From Owenia fusiformis (lineage: Eukaryota; Annelida; Polychaeta; Sabellida; Oweniidae), in contig CAIIXF020000011.1 in the NCBI GenBank assembly GCA_903813345.2, positions 3,124,571 through 3,188,570 on the forward strand: a stretch of 64,000 nucleotides of DNA. The letters are read 5' to 3'. The notes beneath the pieces were generated by a model, which was not told where the DNA came from, made no database searches, and was given only the letters and a program-made list of their open reading frames with translations. The position numbers were made by a program, and so were the translations under genes. Shown piece after piece: positions 1 to 12,603 of the stretch (position 1 is its first letter; the number at the start of each line of letters is the position of its first letter).

Positions 1-3000
1 AGCGAAACTGTTACAAAATGCCGGATACATATTTTTCGCATATTCACTCTTTGTCGATTTATTTTATGATATCAAGGTGTCTTCGGAGTTTGGGGTGACC
101 GGACCAAGCCCATTAATATACGACGACCAACGTCCGACATTGGATGGAGGGGGGGGGTGGATGGAGGGGGGATTTATATGTCTTTACGATGGAACAAATT
201 CACAAGAACTCGTGTATTTGAAAAATATCTTATCACGTCTTACATACACGTGATCCCCCTCCATCAAATATCAATTTATTTCAATTATTTTTTTGTATAA
301 CGCATGGAAACTAACTTTAAAAGGTGAGCGATGTTATTAGTATTGTGATAATAACGTCCCTTATACATATTTATTACAGGTCGTGCAGACCATTGTTGCA
401 CGATTTATAGTGAAAACATTGACTTTTGCACGTTGGTGATGATGCACCTTTTTTTATAGATCTCATATCTTAGAAGGGTATCAGTTAAAAAATACTAGAT
501 GACCTAACATATTTTGCCATGCACTGCGCCTATTAATTTGGCAATTCAGTTTGAAATTTTCTTTTCAAAAAATAAATCTTCCAAAATTTGTTGAGTTTTC
601 TTCCAGAAATCGCCCAATCCCCCCCCCCCCCCTCTGTCCATTTTGTACGATCACCGGGCGTGTGATAAAAAGTCCATGGTATGACTCCGGAATATACAGT
701 AGTACACTATAGCGCAATTACATTACAACCAAGATGCGGTGTGCATGTCTTTGTTTTTTAAAGACCATTTGCTGAAAACCTTCCAGCTTTGGGGTCGAAA
801 AAATGTCACAGGAGGTCAAAAATTGATCATAATTTCATTTTAAATGTCGGCGTCTATAAGTGTTATTACATAAGCGTGCTTTTTAGATTTTTTTTTCATT
901 TTCAAATCTGAGCCGAGTAGATTCAATACAACTTTGCAAAAGGTAATCCAAGATTTCCACCGTGTTAGTTTTTGACCATTTAAAACCTTACCTACCAGAA
1001 TTTATCCATGTCATCATAAGGGGTCAAACGACAAATTATTGTTTATATTTAATAAATCCTCAAACAACGCCAAATATGTAAAATCTATATCTAATTAAAA
1101 GTTACAGAGGTATTGGAATATTCATATATTCCAAGGGCATGGTCATTAATCTATAAGTCGTAAGCAATCGAACGCCTTCACATTCTCCGATGGTAATTTT
1201 TTCTTTGATATTACTTCTAGCAATCATCACATTTTTAAAGATAATGATAACGGTTTTTTTCGAAAGGTTTATATATTCCCATATGTTTTGAGGTTTTCTA
1301 AGCAACTGAGAAATATCCAAATACGGGCAAAATTATTTCAGCCAAAGCCGCAATTATTCAAGGAGGAGTAATAAGTCCTCCTTTATTGATTATTAACCCA
1401 TGGGAATGATATCTCAAAACATATTGATATTCATCTTGTGAAAAACTAACATAAGTTTAGCATTCATCATTTCTATATGGAAACGATTCATCCATACCAT
1501 TTATCTCACCTATATCTGAGAAATAATGCAAAATGTCGATGAACTGATTCAATAATATTCTGGTGTATTAGAGATAAATTAACTGAAATATAGCTTGAAG
1601 CTTTAATAATGTATTATTGGGGAGATGTGAGGAAAAAACATCCCCTTTCACAATAAATTGTGTACTTAATTACACATACACATTGTACATATTTAACTTA
1701 ACAATGAAATATAGTTATTAATATTTACCTCGTTTTATGTGTGTCCGTTGATGCCCCGCGGTGCTATAAGATCATTCCCCGGGCGAATTCGATATAATGC
1801 TTGTCATATAAACCACGTGATTAATGACGTAAATCAAGCACATTCCGACAAACAGCAAAGTACATTTCATAAACATGGACAAAGCCGGTAGTTTAAATGC
1901 ACGTCGACATTGTCAAATCATACTCCTTTAAAAAAAATATTAACCTCTTTGCCAAAATACTGGGCAACAACTTGAAACGAAGACATTATGTCTTCGTTTC
2001 AACATGGCCTGACTGATGGAAGAACCATTTGCTAAGAATTTTAGTTCTATCCTTCATTAACTTTTTTGGGTTCTTGGCAGGTATGTTCTTGGCAGGTATG
2101 TTCCAGTTTCGAAATATAGCTTCGCCTCGCAATACACATGGCTTATTTGTTTCGATATTTTCCAATCGATTTCAAACAAATATGCTATATGTTCGCGAGC
2201 CACCTACGCAAAACATATTGTATTGTATTGTATTGTAAAATTTATGATAGTTTCTTGGGTCCAACTTTACATAAAATATCAATTAAACGAACCCCGGGCC
2301 GACATCGGCCTATAAGACACCTGTCTTATCTATATAGAACCCGCTCCCTGGTCGTGAGGATTTGCCCAGAGGCCCTGGCAACGTATAGGTAAATTCCAGG
2401 CTCACTCATAAGTATTTTGAATCGTTCTTTGTGAATTTTCTGGAAATAATGTTAATTTAGTTGACACGTTATACAGAGTATCACGCCTTAACACATTACA
2501 TCCGCTACAGTCCATTATAACATGTTGTTCATCCTCTACAAGTGGGACCTCTTCATTCAGTCGAAATGTTGAGACATGCACAGAGCTCTATTTAGTGATA
2601 TTTACATTTCAAATATGGCGGCCAATCCGATGTCTGACGACCCTTACAAAGAATATAGGCAGTGTGCATTTTTACCTCCTGTGAAATAACAAGTGGAATG
2701 TAGTAGTTGTTTTGTGTTTTATTATCATTCTGCATCGTAATTCTGTTTGATGTTGTGTTGAAATGTCAGAAGAAATACATATCCATACGATAATCGAGTG
2801 AATCAGATAACAGATTTTTCGAAAACCCGTCTCGTGCTAAGAGTGTAAAAACTTATATTAACATGCTCAAAAGTGCCAATGTGCACATCAATGTCAAGCT
2901 AAATCAATGTTGTGTCTAAAACAGGTACCTGATCTACTCAAAACAGCTTGTCATTCCCGTATACACGCTTAGCAAACACGGCGAAATGATCTGAATCTTG

Positions 3001-3200
3001 GAATTTCGTTCGAGAGCTAGTAATGTTTGCTCCGGTCTTCGTCATAAGTGTTCATCAGACTTCACGCATGCTCAGGAGAAAAACCATCAACCAATAACGT
3101 TTATAAATCAATTTTGCGCATGCGCCTTACAACGGTAAAGAAATTCGTATTTATAAACGAACCAATTTGAGATAACCCAATATCAGTCGGAGAAATCTGA
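1..3200. other. Intergenic stretch, no gene seen
   Basis: AT-rich sequence with only short chance reading frames. It holds G tracts near 150-175, a C tract at 619-632 and a short (TATTG)n run near 2217-2236. I recognise no protein family, RNA gene or complete repeat element. Confidence 0.5.
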
Positions 3201-3213
3201 CGATCTACGAAAC

Positions 3214-3835
3214 TCACTTCAAAAAATCAAATGCGGACTGACGGCGTATTGTACTATGTTTGAATCTAAGATTTTCAGTATAGATAAAGTATTTTATGAT
3301 CTTTCGAATGAGGTAAGTCTCTAGTTCGAGAGACAATTGTATCAGCTTGAACAAAAGTTGAGTTTTGACGAAAAATTTTAACATGCGCAGAAGTCCCATT
3401 TTCGTTGTACCATATTGACTGCATTGCAAATCACACAAAGTCTATCTCGGACAGCCAGGCGTTCATATCTGCCAGTTTCAATTCGGATTGGGGTGACTCC
3501 ACAGCGCAAGGATGCAAATGCCCTTCTATCCAATAGTGATAGACTGGATTGAAGATAGGCCTCACAGTCACAGTTGACTTTAAATGTTCTATAAGTTCTA
3601 AGTTTGTTCCGTTGGTTTTGAATCACGGCGGTTGTCATTCCACAAATTGGCTCTCCATGCATTTAATCGAATGGTTTTCAGCGTGTGCAGGATAGATTCC
3701 AATGGAAATCGAACCCCAAATCAAAATCAGCTGCCAATATCCTGTTAAGGTTAAAAAACAGTTCGCCTTAGCACGCGATACACCCACTGTTAAATTCCAA
3801 TCAAAAATGCGTCTTGTTATTCGTTCTGTGTCCAA
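3214..3835 (-). mobile_element. LINE reverse-transcriptase C-terminal remnant
   Basis: Three overlapping minus-strand reading frames read together like the region after the reverse-transcriptase domain of a non-LTR retrotransposon. The middle frame (3378-3662) has the motif LRCGVTPIRIETGRYERLAV followed by RDRLCVIC, a well-known pattern at the C-terminus of invertebrate LINE polymerases, with a Cys pair suggesting the usual small zinc knuckle. The upstream frame (3635-3835) has RIFDWN, a motif seen just before it in such elements. The downstream frame (3214-3438) continues with hydrophobic helical sequence. The frame changes at least twice, so this is an inactive fragment. No poly(A) tail or target-site duplication was identified and the exact clade is not assigned. 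Confidence 0.7.
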
Positions 3836-3935
3836 GGATAGACATCTGTCCCTGTACTAAACGGCAGTCGTAATGTGGCGTACGTAAGGTGCAGTCCAAC
3901 CCATCTCTGTGTATTTACCAAGTTTCTTTACAGCT

Positions 3936-4095
3936 CTGTTACTGGTTAAATGTCAAATTTTAAATAAGTGGAATATGAAAGAATTAGTCAACATGTCGAC
4001 TACACTAAACATATGGGTTCAGTTCTGAAAACAGGGTATAGGAATTGATGGAAAAAGAGCCTATTGAAAAAAGATACAGTAAGGATGTAATTCGG
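3936..4095 (+). repeat. Dispersed repeat, copy 1 (pair with 8690-8838)
   Basis: A stretch of about 150 bp containing CATATGGGTTCAGTTCTG, then a block with GATGGA, AAAAGCCTCTTGAAAA-like sequence and AGATACAGTAAGGAT, recurs in the same orientation at 8690-8838. Similarity is clear but diverged, so this is an old dispersed repeat of unknown family. Confidence 0.55.
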
Positions 4096-4846
4096 AAGAA
4101 TGTGAGGAAAGTGCTAAGAGGATTATGCAATGCTACACCTTTATCTGAATTTTTATTGAAATCATATCCATCCAGATAAGCTGCTGTTCGAGCAGCAACT
4201 GGTGGTCATACCAACTACTAAAGATCAGCTGTAAATCTGTAAAAGTATATGATATATAAGAACCGCCTGCATATTCTCAAACTACATCATCTTCCTTAAC
4301 TTTGAGCCAAATTATTGTTCACAACTTGACTAAGTCTTATAAGTGGTGTAAAATCGAGAAATATAGAATATCACATCATTTTGAGCGATAAAATGATATC
4401 ACGAACAATTATTTGATATTGGGTTTATCCCATGATTGCAATCACCTTGTGATGTTCTGATCCAATTTCATTTGCACCGGCAGTTTTGAATTATACTTTA
4501 CTCATCGCGCAGTAATATGCACTACTTTCTGAACATGATATAGTTCGTCATAAATACTATTTTTAATCGTTATTTAGCAGCTTTCTAATCAAATTATATA
4601 CACAATCGTAATTCAATACACCAATGAAACTTAAAGAGAATAAATTACCGGACCTATTTTCTCAAAAGATAATAAATGAGCTGATCTAATTTCCAACAAT
4701 ATTGTGGCGCGAAATGCAAATGTGATATCACACGCATATGAGTTTGATAAACGATTTTCTGGAAAATATCACAAGGATTTCAATAATATCAGAAATATCA
4801 ATAGCTGTTATTGTACAGATAACACATTAATCGTGGAAAAATAAAA

Positions 4847-5262
4847 TTATCCTACACTTAGTGTAATAAATGTATAATAACATTAAAAAATAAATTTGAT
4901 ATTTATTGGCAAAATGAATATCCGGAGGATATCGTAACGATATACTCCGGGCGGAGGATATCGTGACTATATACTCTGGAAAGCCCAATATGCGTAGGAT
5001 ATCGCGACGATATACTCCGCTTGTTGATTTCCCGCCAAATTGACATGGAAATCATTTTGCAATGATATTATACATTTAGTACACTCATTGTAAGTGTAGG
5101 ATAATAAGAACATCCTATGATTTTTTTCAGAATATCATTTTAATCTTCTCGGTGATATTGATATATGCACTCATTCGCTTCGCTCTCTCGTGCAGATATC
5201 AATATTACCTCGTAGATAAAAATGATATTCCTCAAAATCATAGGATAACCTATAAATATCTA
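4847..5262 (+). repeat. Composite hairpin element, copy 1
   Basis: Two palindromic modules sit side by side. The first (about 4847-5105) is bounded by inverted ends TTATCCTACACTTA and holds three small hairpins built from GGAGGATATCGT paired with ACGATATACTCC-type arms. The second (about 5112-5246) is a palindrome of about 135 bp beginning CCTATGATTTT and ending AAAATCATAGG, with GCTTCGCTCTC near its centre. The same two modules recur together in reverse orientation at 25225-25652, so the pair probably moves as one non-autonomous DNA element. No coding sequence is present. Confidence 0.75.
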
Positions 5263-5720
5263 ACTGAAAACGAAGCCGGGAGTTCTTTCATCTTGTTACG
5301 CTGACGTGTCGTCAGAGTAACTTGGTGAGTACCAGTGGTTGTTTATAGTATGTATAACTTCGATTGCCACATTGCCACAATGCCACATTGTCAAAATGCC
5401 ATAACAGATAAGAAGATCTAAACGAGGTTGGCCTATATCGGTAGAGCTCGGTCACTTTGGATTAGTGCAAAACACGACACGTTACCAAGCCGTAAATTAT
5501 TGTATAGGCTATGACATTTCCTGTGCAAATGCGCTAGAACACTATTTCAAGTGACTTTCTTTCAAATTTATGTCGATTAAAATTCCCCTTAAAAATGTCT
5601 ATCCTTACAAAAATTGTTCTCGAGCCTCTAACTTAATTTAAACTTTTTTGGTAGGTCTGCCATGTGACGTCACATATAGCAAATTATGATACCTCAATAT
5701 TTTTCTCCAAAATTGGTATG

Positions 5721-6177
5721 GTTGGAGACTCCAGTAGAGTTTCCCATAGGTGGCCATTATAACATTTTACCCTGTATCTTATTAACGACTAGTATCCAAG
5801 CCTAGTGCAACAAACAACAGTGTCCAGGAGAGGCTCGCCTAGCCTGCTATAACAATCTTACCATGGGTTGTCCACCGAGTTTTTGAGATAAATAAACTTG
5901 AAGACACTAACCCCCTCTATCCTCAGATTTCTCAGAGAATTCTGGTAAAATCACCAAGGTCAAAATCACTCCGCCGCCAGCTTATAATGAGATTTCCCAC
6001 TGAACTTTGACATAGTTTCAGATAAATTAGGACCTACCTTATAAATATTTAGTCCCGATTCACTTCCCAAACGCCCGATGGCGCTCCAATGAGGCAGGGA
6101 AGGAGAAAAATGACTTTGTATACAGAAAACCAAATCACTAACGGTAATCACTTGTTTCCTTACTCAGGACTATATCC
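5721..6177 (+). repeat. Direct duplication, copy 1
   Basis: About 457 bp beginning GTTGGAGACTCCAG and ending CTCAGGACTATATCC recurs in the same orientation at 6761-7203, 1,040 bp further on, with scattered substitutions and small indels. No reading frame is conserved between the two copies. It could be a local segmental duplication or two copies of one repeat. Confidence 0.8.
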
Positions 6178-6760
6178 TAATAGTAAACTGAATTAGTTTG
6201 TTTTCTTCCAACATGGTTATATTAGCATTGTAGGCATTATCCCGATCACAGTGGCATATAACAATGCCATATTTGAGAAAATGCACGGGGGAAGATTCAA
6301 TCCTTATAGACACAGGTCCTTTTAGCAAAATTCAGAAAATTTGATTTTGAGATTTCTTGAAATTTCTTTTGGGTAGGGGTACACCTTACAGATTGCATCA
6401 TAGATTGAGTACACCCAACTGATGTGAACATGGCCATGCTGGGTATCATCATTGGAAAGCGATTTCTTCTATCTTTCCATGTCAAGGCGTTCGATTGCAT
6501 CTTATGACGTCATAACGGTAGGAAGAAACAAAGGTTCATTCAAAACTGCCCCGAAAACAATTGAATGGCACGGGAGAATGGAATTCGGGCTACTTGGCAC
6601 AGTGGCCTCGCCCCAAAAACACCAAAGTTGCTTCAAAATGTCATTGTTCAGCTAAGATACAGCCCTTTCATATGATATGCGCTATTAGGCTTCTTCATGA
6701 ACTAAAAAGCCTCAAAAGAAATAAAACCTACAAAATGCCCCAAAAAGCGCCTTGTAATAG

Positions 6761-7203
6761 GTTGGAGACTCCAGCAGAGTTTCCCATAGGTGGCCATTAT
6801 AACATTTTACCCTGTATCTTATTAACAACTAGTATCCGAGCCTACTGCAACATGCCACAGTGTTCGGGAGAGACTCGCCTAGCTATAACAATCTTACCAT
6901 GGGTTGTCCACTGAGTTTTTGAGATTAATAAACTTGAAGACACTAAGCCCTCTATCCTCAGATTTCTCAAAGAATTCTGGTAAAATCACCAAGGTCAAAT
7001 CACTCCGCTTAAAATGAGATTCCCACTGAACTTTGACATGTTTTCAGATAATTTAGGACCTACTATATAAATAATTAGTCCTGATTCACTTCCCAAACGC
7101 CAGATGTAGCTACAATAGGGCAGGGAAGGAGAAAACTGACTTTTTATACAGAAAACCAAATCACTAACAGTAACCTCTAGTGTCCTTACTCAGGACTATA
7201 TCC
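6761..7203 (+). repeat. Direct duplication, copy 2
   Basis: Second copy of the block at 5721-6177, sharing the same start and end motifs and most of the sequence between. The 583 bp separating the copies (6178-6760) are not part of the duplicated unit. The short reading frame over 6561-6914 runs across the border between spacer and repeat and looks accidental. Confidence 0.8.
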
Positions 7204-7710
7204 GATTCTGATTATTGGTTTACTAGTTCCGTAAAATCATTGAGTACTGTAATCTATGGATTTTGCAAAGCACTGGCACATGTCCAACATGAAACAATTG
7301 ACACGTTGGCCATAGCTATTTTGGTATTTATGTGGTGATCATCACTGGTTGTATTGATTGAACTAGTTAAGAAATGAGGAATGCTATTTTAATAAATCGT
7401 ATAATTAGTGCCTTTCGACACTTCGTTCACCTTGGCAAATCTCACGAATCTTTTGTAATATATAAAGAAGTAATTTGATACAAGTCTCTTGGGTGCTCGC
7501 CAAAATGTAAGAAGTCACTCTTTCTAGACGCTTTTATTTGGTAATATTCTAGACTAAAAGGAGTTTTTTGCACAGTTACTTTATGTTGTACGTTAGAATC
7601 AGTTATATAGACAAACTCCCTGACCTATAGATAAAGAAATGACAATGAAAATGTACTTTAAGTACAACCAAAGCCATAGAGGACAAATAATATCACCCTG
7701 ATAATTGACG

Positions 7711-7935
7711 TACACTCTCCTCCACCTTAGCTCCCCCATTGAACTACGTGTTAAAGCTTCTTTACTTTTGAATTTTTATTTACTTAACCTGCGATGAAAA
7801 TACTTATACTATTGATTAAAACGTAATTTGAATTTATTTCCAATACCTACAAATGTTTCAATTTTTTTCTCAATTACAATAGGTCGAAAATTTATGATTT
7901 TGATGAATTTTTGAAAATCGACAAATGGGAGTTTG
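7711..7935 (+). mobile_element. Partial TIR/foldback element (CACTCCCCTCC family)
   Basis: Begins with a TACACTCTCCTCC end followed by CTCCCCCATTGAACTACGTG and a stretch matching the left arm of the element at 8839-13090. It is uninterrupted where the larger copy carries an inserted element, so it shows the empty-site arrangement of that family. The right arm was not found nearby. Confidence 0.65.
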
Positions 7936-8134
7936 TATAGGGTTAAATTAGGAAATCCACTGTCAAGTTCGCTGTCTAGGATGCTGTTACAGACATTTAC
8001 ATATGAAAATACCCAGCAACAAGACCAGATCTTTCTGAAAATATGAAAACATGAGTTCGCTCAGTTGCATCACCCTTGTTTTGTACTTTAGCCGTGCGTT
8101 CAACTGTCATGCTTAATTTGCATTTGGTACACAA

Positions 8135-8375
8135 AATGCGTTTTTATGTGGTGGTCTATGGGGAATATCCCCGAACCTAGAATTCACATCTTCAAAGAAG
8201 ATTAAATTTTCAAGTTAATACTTTTTCTAACCATATTTCTTGATGCAATTTTACATGCATACTTCAAATAGGATACTTTTAACTAAATATCCCTAAATAT
8301 CCTAGGTATCCCTTTAACTAAATGTTGAATATTTAATGAAGTAAATCAAGATTACTTCTACTCGCATCAAGAATA
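8135..8375 (+). repeat. Dispersed repeat, inverted relative to 54945-55135
   Basis: The sequence around GTCTATGGGGAATATCCCCG, followed by an AT-rich stretch and then TAAATCAAGATTACTTCTACTCGC-like sequence, appears in reverse orientation at 54945-55135. The order of these landmarks is kept, with strong divergence between them. Family unknown. Confidence 0.5.
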
Positions 8376-8689
8376 TCTAATAGTGGTTAAATCTGCATTC
8401 CCTATCAACATACGACGGTGTTTCGACCACAACCCGGCTCACCTTCGGTCCCAGGTAATTCTATATTTATAGTTTATCAGCTCTTGGACGCATGCGCATT
8501 TCTACAGGGTGTCAAAAAACAACGGCACCCCCCCCCCTCCTCTACAGCAAAAAGTCCTCTTTGTAACATATCGTGTCATACCTCACTTGAAAGATAATTT
8601 AATTCTGGAGTTACTCATCAAATGTAATTTACTAAAACTTTATATTAAAAAAGCTACATTGTTTCAAAGTTTGCTACTTCAGTACTTTG

Positions 8690-8838
8690 TTTGCTTCCCT
8701 GATACTGACTAAAGGTCAATTCTCCAGACAGTGGAATATGAAACAACTAGCCAAAATTTCAACTGACTTGAACATATGGGTTCAGTTCTGTGAATCGATG
8801 GACAAAAAGCCTCTTGAAAATAGATACAGTAAGGATAT
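8690..8838 (+). repeat. Dispersed repeat, copy 2 (pair with 3936-4095)
   Basis: Second copy of the repeat at 3936-4095. It abuts the left end of the foldback element at 8839, so the element may have inserted next to or into it. Confidence 0.5.
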
Positions 8839-8948
8839 TCACTCCCCTCCATAAGTTTGGCAACCTTAGCTCCCCCATTGAACTACGTGTTAAAGCCTCT
8901 TTACCTTTGGATTTTTATTTACTTAACAGGCGATAAAATAACTTATAT

Positions 8949-11900
8949 TAGAGAGGTTTCGCAAAACGTTTTTTAGCTCCACGGATCCGTATCCGTAACG
9001 TATTTATCAGAATTATGCGTAGTCAGTTCAATTTATACGTGAAATGATACGGGAAACACGAAAAATGAGGCTTTTGTACGTTGGTCATTTACGTATCCGA
9101 TTTTACCCTTCGATTCTATTGTTTTTAGTTCTAAAGGTATCACTATATGAACAAGCACAGTGTGCTGTGTATAATTTGACTAAAATTTGGTGAATGAATT
9201 TGTTTATTGTTTGAAATAAATCGAGTTTTTCAAATGGTATGTTCAATTCATTTTACATTGTATGGAATGGTATTGCAATAATTACAGTGTACATGTTTCG
9301 CACAACGTTTTAGCTACCCGTATCAAAATCCGTAACGCATCGATGGAGTAAAAGTGTACTCAATACGTTTGTGATACCAACAGCAATACCGAAAGTACGT
9401 AAACTAACACTTTCTGTGCGTAGTTGTCTCCGTATCTATTTTGTCCTTCAAATCTTGATAAATTTTTCCCTAAATGTATAATTTTAGTAACACACATATG
9501 TTATCATGTGTGTCGTGCTAATTTTGATGAAGTAATAGCCTTATCTGCCGATATATTTGATTATAAGTGATGGGCCTGCAATTTTTACAAATTAAGCTTT
9601 AGTCACATTTGCTAATAGGCAGATGTAAGGTCTATCGTTTCTGGGGCCAATAGTAATACCGTAGTCAATTTCTTAGGGACATCAAACCAATGGTTAGCAG
9701 CTAGGCCACCTGAATATATATTTTGTGCCTTAAGTCACGCTCCGAATTCATATAGAGCAGGGTCTTGGGCTTAGTTTGAGTATAGTAGCTTGTTCCTGAC
9801 CTCGACAATGAATGTGATATTGGGTCTAAAGATGGCGCCCCGCATCACTCTTGCCCGTATCCAGCTTGTGGCAAGGGGGGGGGGTGCATTTTTGACTTAA
9901 AACTTCCGAGAAGTGCTCAGTATGATGAAAAACTGAATGATTTTGAAAAAAATTCTAGCCATGTAGCCATGTTGACTTGAACACGCATCAAGTCATGCAA
10001 TCTATGTCAAATAGTAAGCGGCCTCGTTTGGGGGTCCAGGGAGACTAGTGCCCTGAAGTTTAGTGCCCAAGCTTCCCCGAACCACCGTCAGTGATTATGT
10101 AACAAGTAGAGTATATTTCTTTGATCCTAGGATGATGATATTGGCGTATCATTTTCATTTTTGTAAAGACAGGCCTGACATCCAGATCCTGTAACGGATC
10201 TTCTCTCTTACATATGAGTCACGGTAGGGGCCCCAGATGTTCCTAACTCTTGGGTAGTGGTCCATGATGTGTTCTTCATTAGCAGCCTTGTGATGATAGG
10301 GAAGGGGGGTTGTAATTCAAGTACATATTCAGTAGATATCGGGTTGTCCCCGATTGTTTTGTGCAATTGTCTCCAGTTGGAATAACTTAGTTGAGTAAAT
10401 CGGTATCAACGTTTCGTTGTGGTTTATTGGTTGTGCCTGATTGTGTTTTGATGGGTTGAGTAAATCGATTGAGTATTTGACTAAGACTGGTTGTGTAATG
10501 GTGGGTTAGTGTCAAGTAGGTATAGGTTTTGCAAAAATGTGTTGTGTACGTTTGAGACTAGGTTCTCTTTTGATGGTTGTTAGTCTGGTGATTTAGTATC
10601 GGGTTGTATCCCATTGTGTTATGTTAATCTTATAATGGGTTGTTTTCTCTTCTGAATATGTTCTGTTGGTTGGCTAGCTGGTTTTGGCCTGTCGGGTGAG
10701 GTTTCTTGTTTTATCTGATTGTGTTGTGTGATTGGCGTTGTCTCCAATTGGGTTAAGTTAGTTGTGTATCTCGGTATTACAATTATAATGTGTTTTTGTC
10801 TGTGCCTGATTTTGTTTTGATTGTTCGGTTTTGGGTTTTGAAAAATGGTTGTGTTACTTGAACAATGGGCGGTGTTTGCTTTTGATGGTTTAACATTGGG
10901 TTGTGCCAAATTATGTGTTGATTGATTTCACAGTTCGATGTGTTTTCATGGTTGTTAGTTTAGTTGTGTTTTATTGGTTGTGCCTGATTGTGTTTTTATT
11001 GTTTAGTGTTGGATTGTGCACAATTGTGTTGAGTTAATTCAACAATTGGTTGTGTTTGTCTGTGTTGTCTTATTATTGGGTTGTGACATATTGTGTTAAT
11101 CTGACAGTTGGTTGTGTTTTGGTGGTTGTAAGTCAGGTTGCCCCAATGCTGGCTTTGGTGCTGGGTTATGCTATATTGTGTTCTGAGTATTTTGACACTG
11201 GGTTATGTTCTATTGTACTGTTGCATGATTGGTGATCTAGGTTGTGTTTGGTTGTAATAGGTTATATATGTCGAGTTGTGGGCTGTGTCCGATTAGGCTG
11301 TGGTGTTTATTGGGATAAGAAACAAATGGCCGGTTTAGGGTATTACGTTGTTGGTTTATCAGTTGATTCTATGTAGACCCCAAGGGGGATATAGGGTATT
11401 ATGATGGTGAGATATTCAACTGGCATGGTAGGCGTTAGCTTCGCGTCGTTCTCTGATGAGTTGGTCCCCTGTTGTTCAATGAATTCAAGAAAAACAATGC
11501 TAATTTATCTTTTTACATAATATATTTTTTGTTGATTTCTCATACAAAACATACTTTTATTGCATAACTGATATATTTGTGTCGCTTTCTATGATCAAAT
11601 ATGTTACTTTGTTCCCCTCCTTAGTTTATATGAGGCATGGGTTTTCAACTAAAGCCCATGTATGAGGAAAGGGGGGTGGCTTATGTGAAAACGTATGGTT
11701 TCCGAATGCCTTGACCTTGCCCAAGTCGCTATTCTTTTTTGATCTTGAATTATTACCAAAATATACAGCTGCAAAAACATGAAATTAAAGGTCCATGTGC
11801 AGTATGGCAAGTGATTTTAGAAATGTTTACACATTTTGTGGCATAATGCAGTCACTGCACGTCACTTAATGACCACTATTCAGCCTGTCTGTTTTCAAAC

Positions 11901-12311
11901 CCTTAAATATTCCCAAAGGTATAATTTGATGAATTGGTTATTGTAAACCGAGAAATAATCTTTTCTGGCCTAAAGGATATTCTTCATTTTGAAATTTGAT
12001 GTCATGAAATTAATAAATGACACCTTAGGAATGAAAGGGTTAATATGTATTTTTGCACTCACCAAAAATACTTTTGGAGTTGTGATTCTGAAAGCTGACA
12101 CTCCCAATGGTGTTTTGAAATCTTAGTGCAGATGAAGCCTTTTATTTGACCCTAGTTTTCACGACTATTAAACACGGATTGAGATGCGTTTATAATTACG
12201 TAATTCAAAAAACGAACTGCGAAACGAAAATTATCGAAATACGTATCCGTAAACGTAACGAGATACGGATGCGGATACGTTTTAGCTAATTCGTTTTGCG
12301 AAACCTCTCTA
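8949..12311. mobile_element. 3.36-kb TIR element nested in a foldback element
   Basis: Perfect 20-bp inverted ends, TAGAGAGGTTTCGCAAAACG on the left and its complement on the right, bracket this segment. The TA at each edge may be a TA target-site duplication of Tc1/mariner type. Just inside both ends are repeated CGTATCCGTA motifs in mirrored orientation, and a second GTTTCGCACAACGTTTTAGC motif lies near 9295. No transposase-sized reading frame exists, so it is non-autonomous. The core (10330-11320) is strikingly rich in G and T on the plus strand. A related uninterrupted site at 7711-7935 supports the insertion boundaries. Confidence 0.75.
10330..11320 (+). repeat. GT-rich degenerate minisatellite core
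   Basis: About 1 kb dominated by variants of GGTTGTGTTT, TTGTGTTGAGT and TGATTGTGTT, with very few C or A on the plus strand. The repeats are degenerate and unevenly spaced. The complementary minus-strand frame at 10619-10909 is only a by-product of the low-complexity composition. Confidence 0.7.
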
Positions 12312-12514
12312 TAATTGATTGGAAACGTAACTTGAGTTTATTTCCAATACCTCTAAATTTTTTCATTTTTTCCTCAATTAAAATAGGTCGAGAATTGATG
12401 ATTTTGATGATTTTTTGAAAATCGTTATTCCCATGTAATCCAATGGGAAATGGAGAAATCAGGATATCTTTTCAGGAAAAGATTCAGCAAAAAATATTTT
12501 TATTGAGAAAATCG

Positions 12515-12603
12515 AATTTTCTACTCGTATTTTCTCTTTACAGTCCTTGTTGCTCCTTTAAGGAAAATAAATAATCATTATAATTTAAAAACTGATTTAT
12601 TAT
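12515..12603 (+). repeat. Direct repeat, copy 1
   Basis: The block containing CAGTCCTTGTTGCTCCTTTA and the following AT-rich stretch ending AAAACTGATTTATTA is repeated nearly identically at about 13140-13229. It lies in the loop and arm region of the outer foldback element. High identity suggests a recent local copy. Confidence 0.7.

Noticed and set aside
10619-10909. Minus-strand frame of 96 codons rich in Gln, Pro, Asn and Thr
   Set aside because: Low-complexity complement of the GT-rich repeat core, with no start context or homology.
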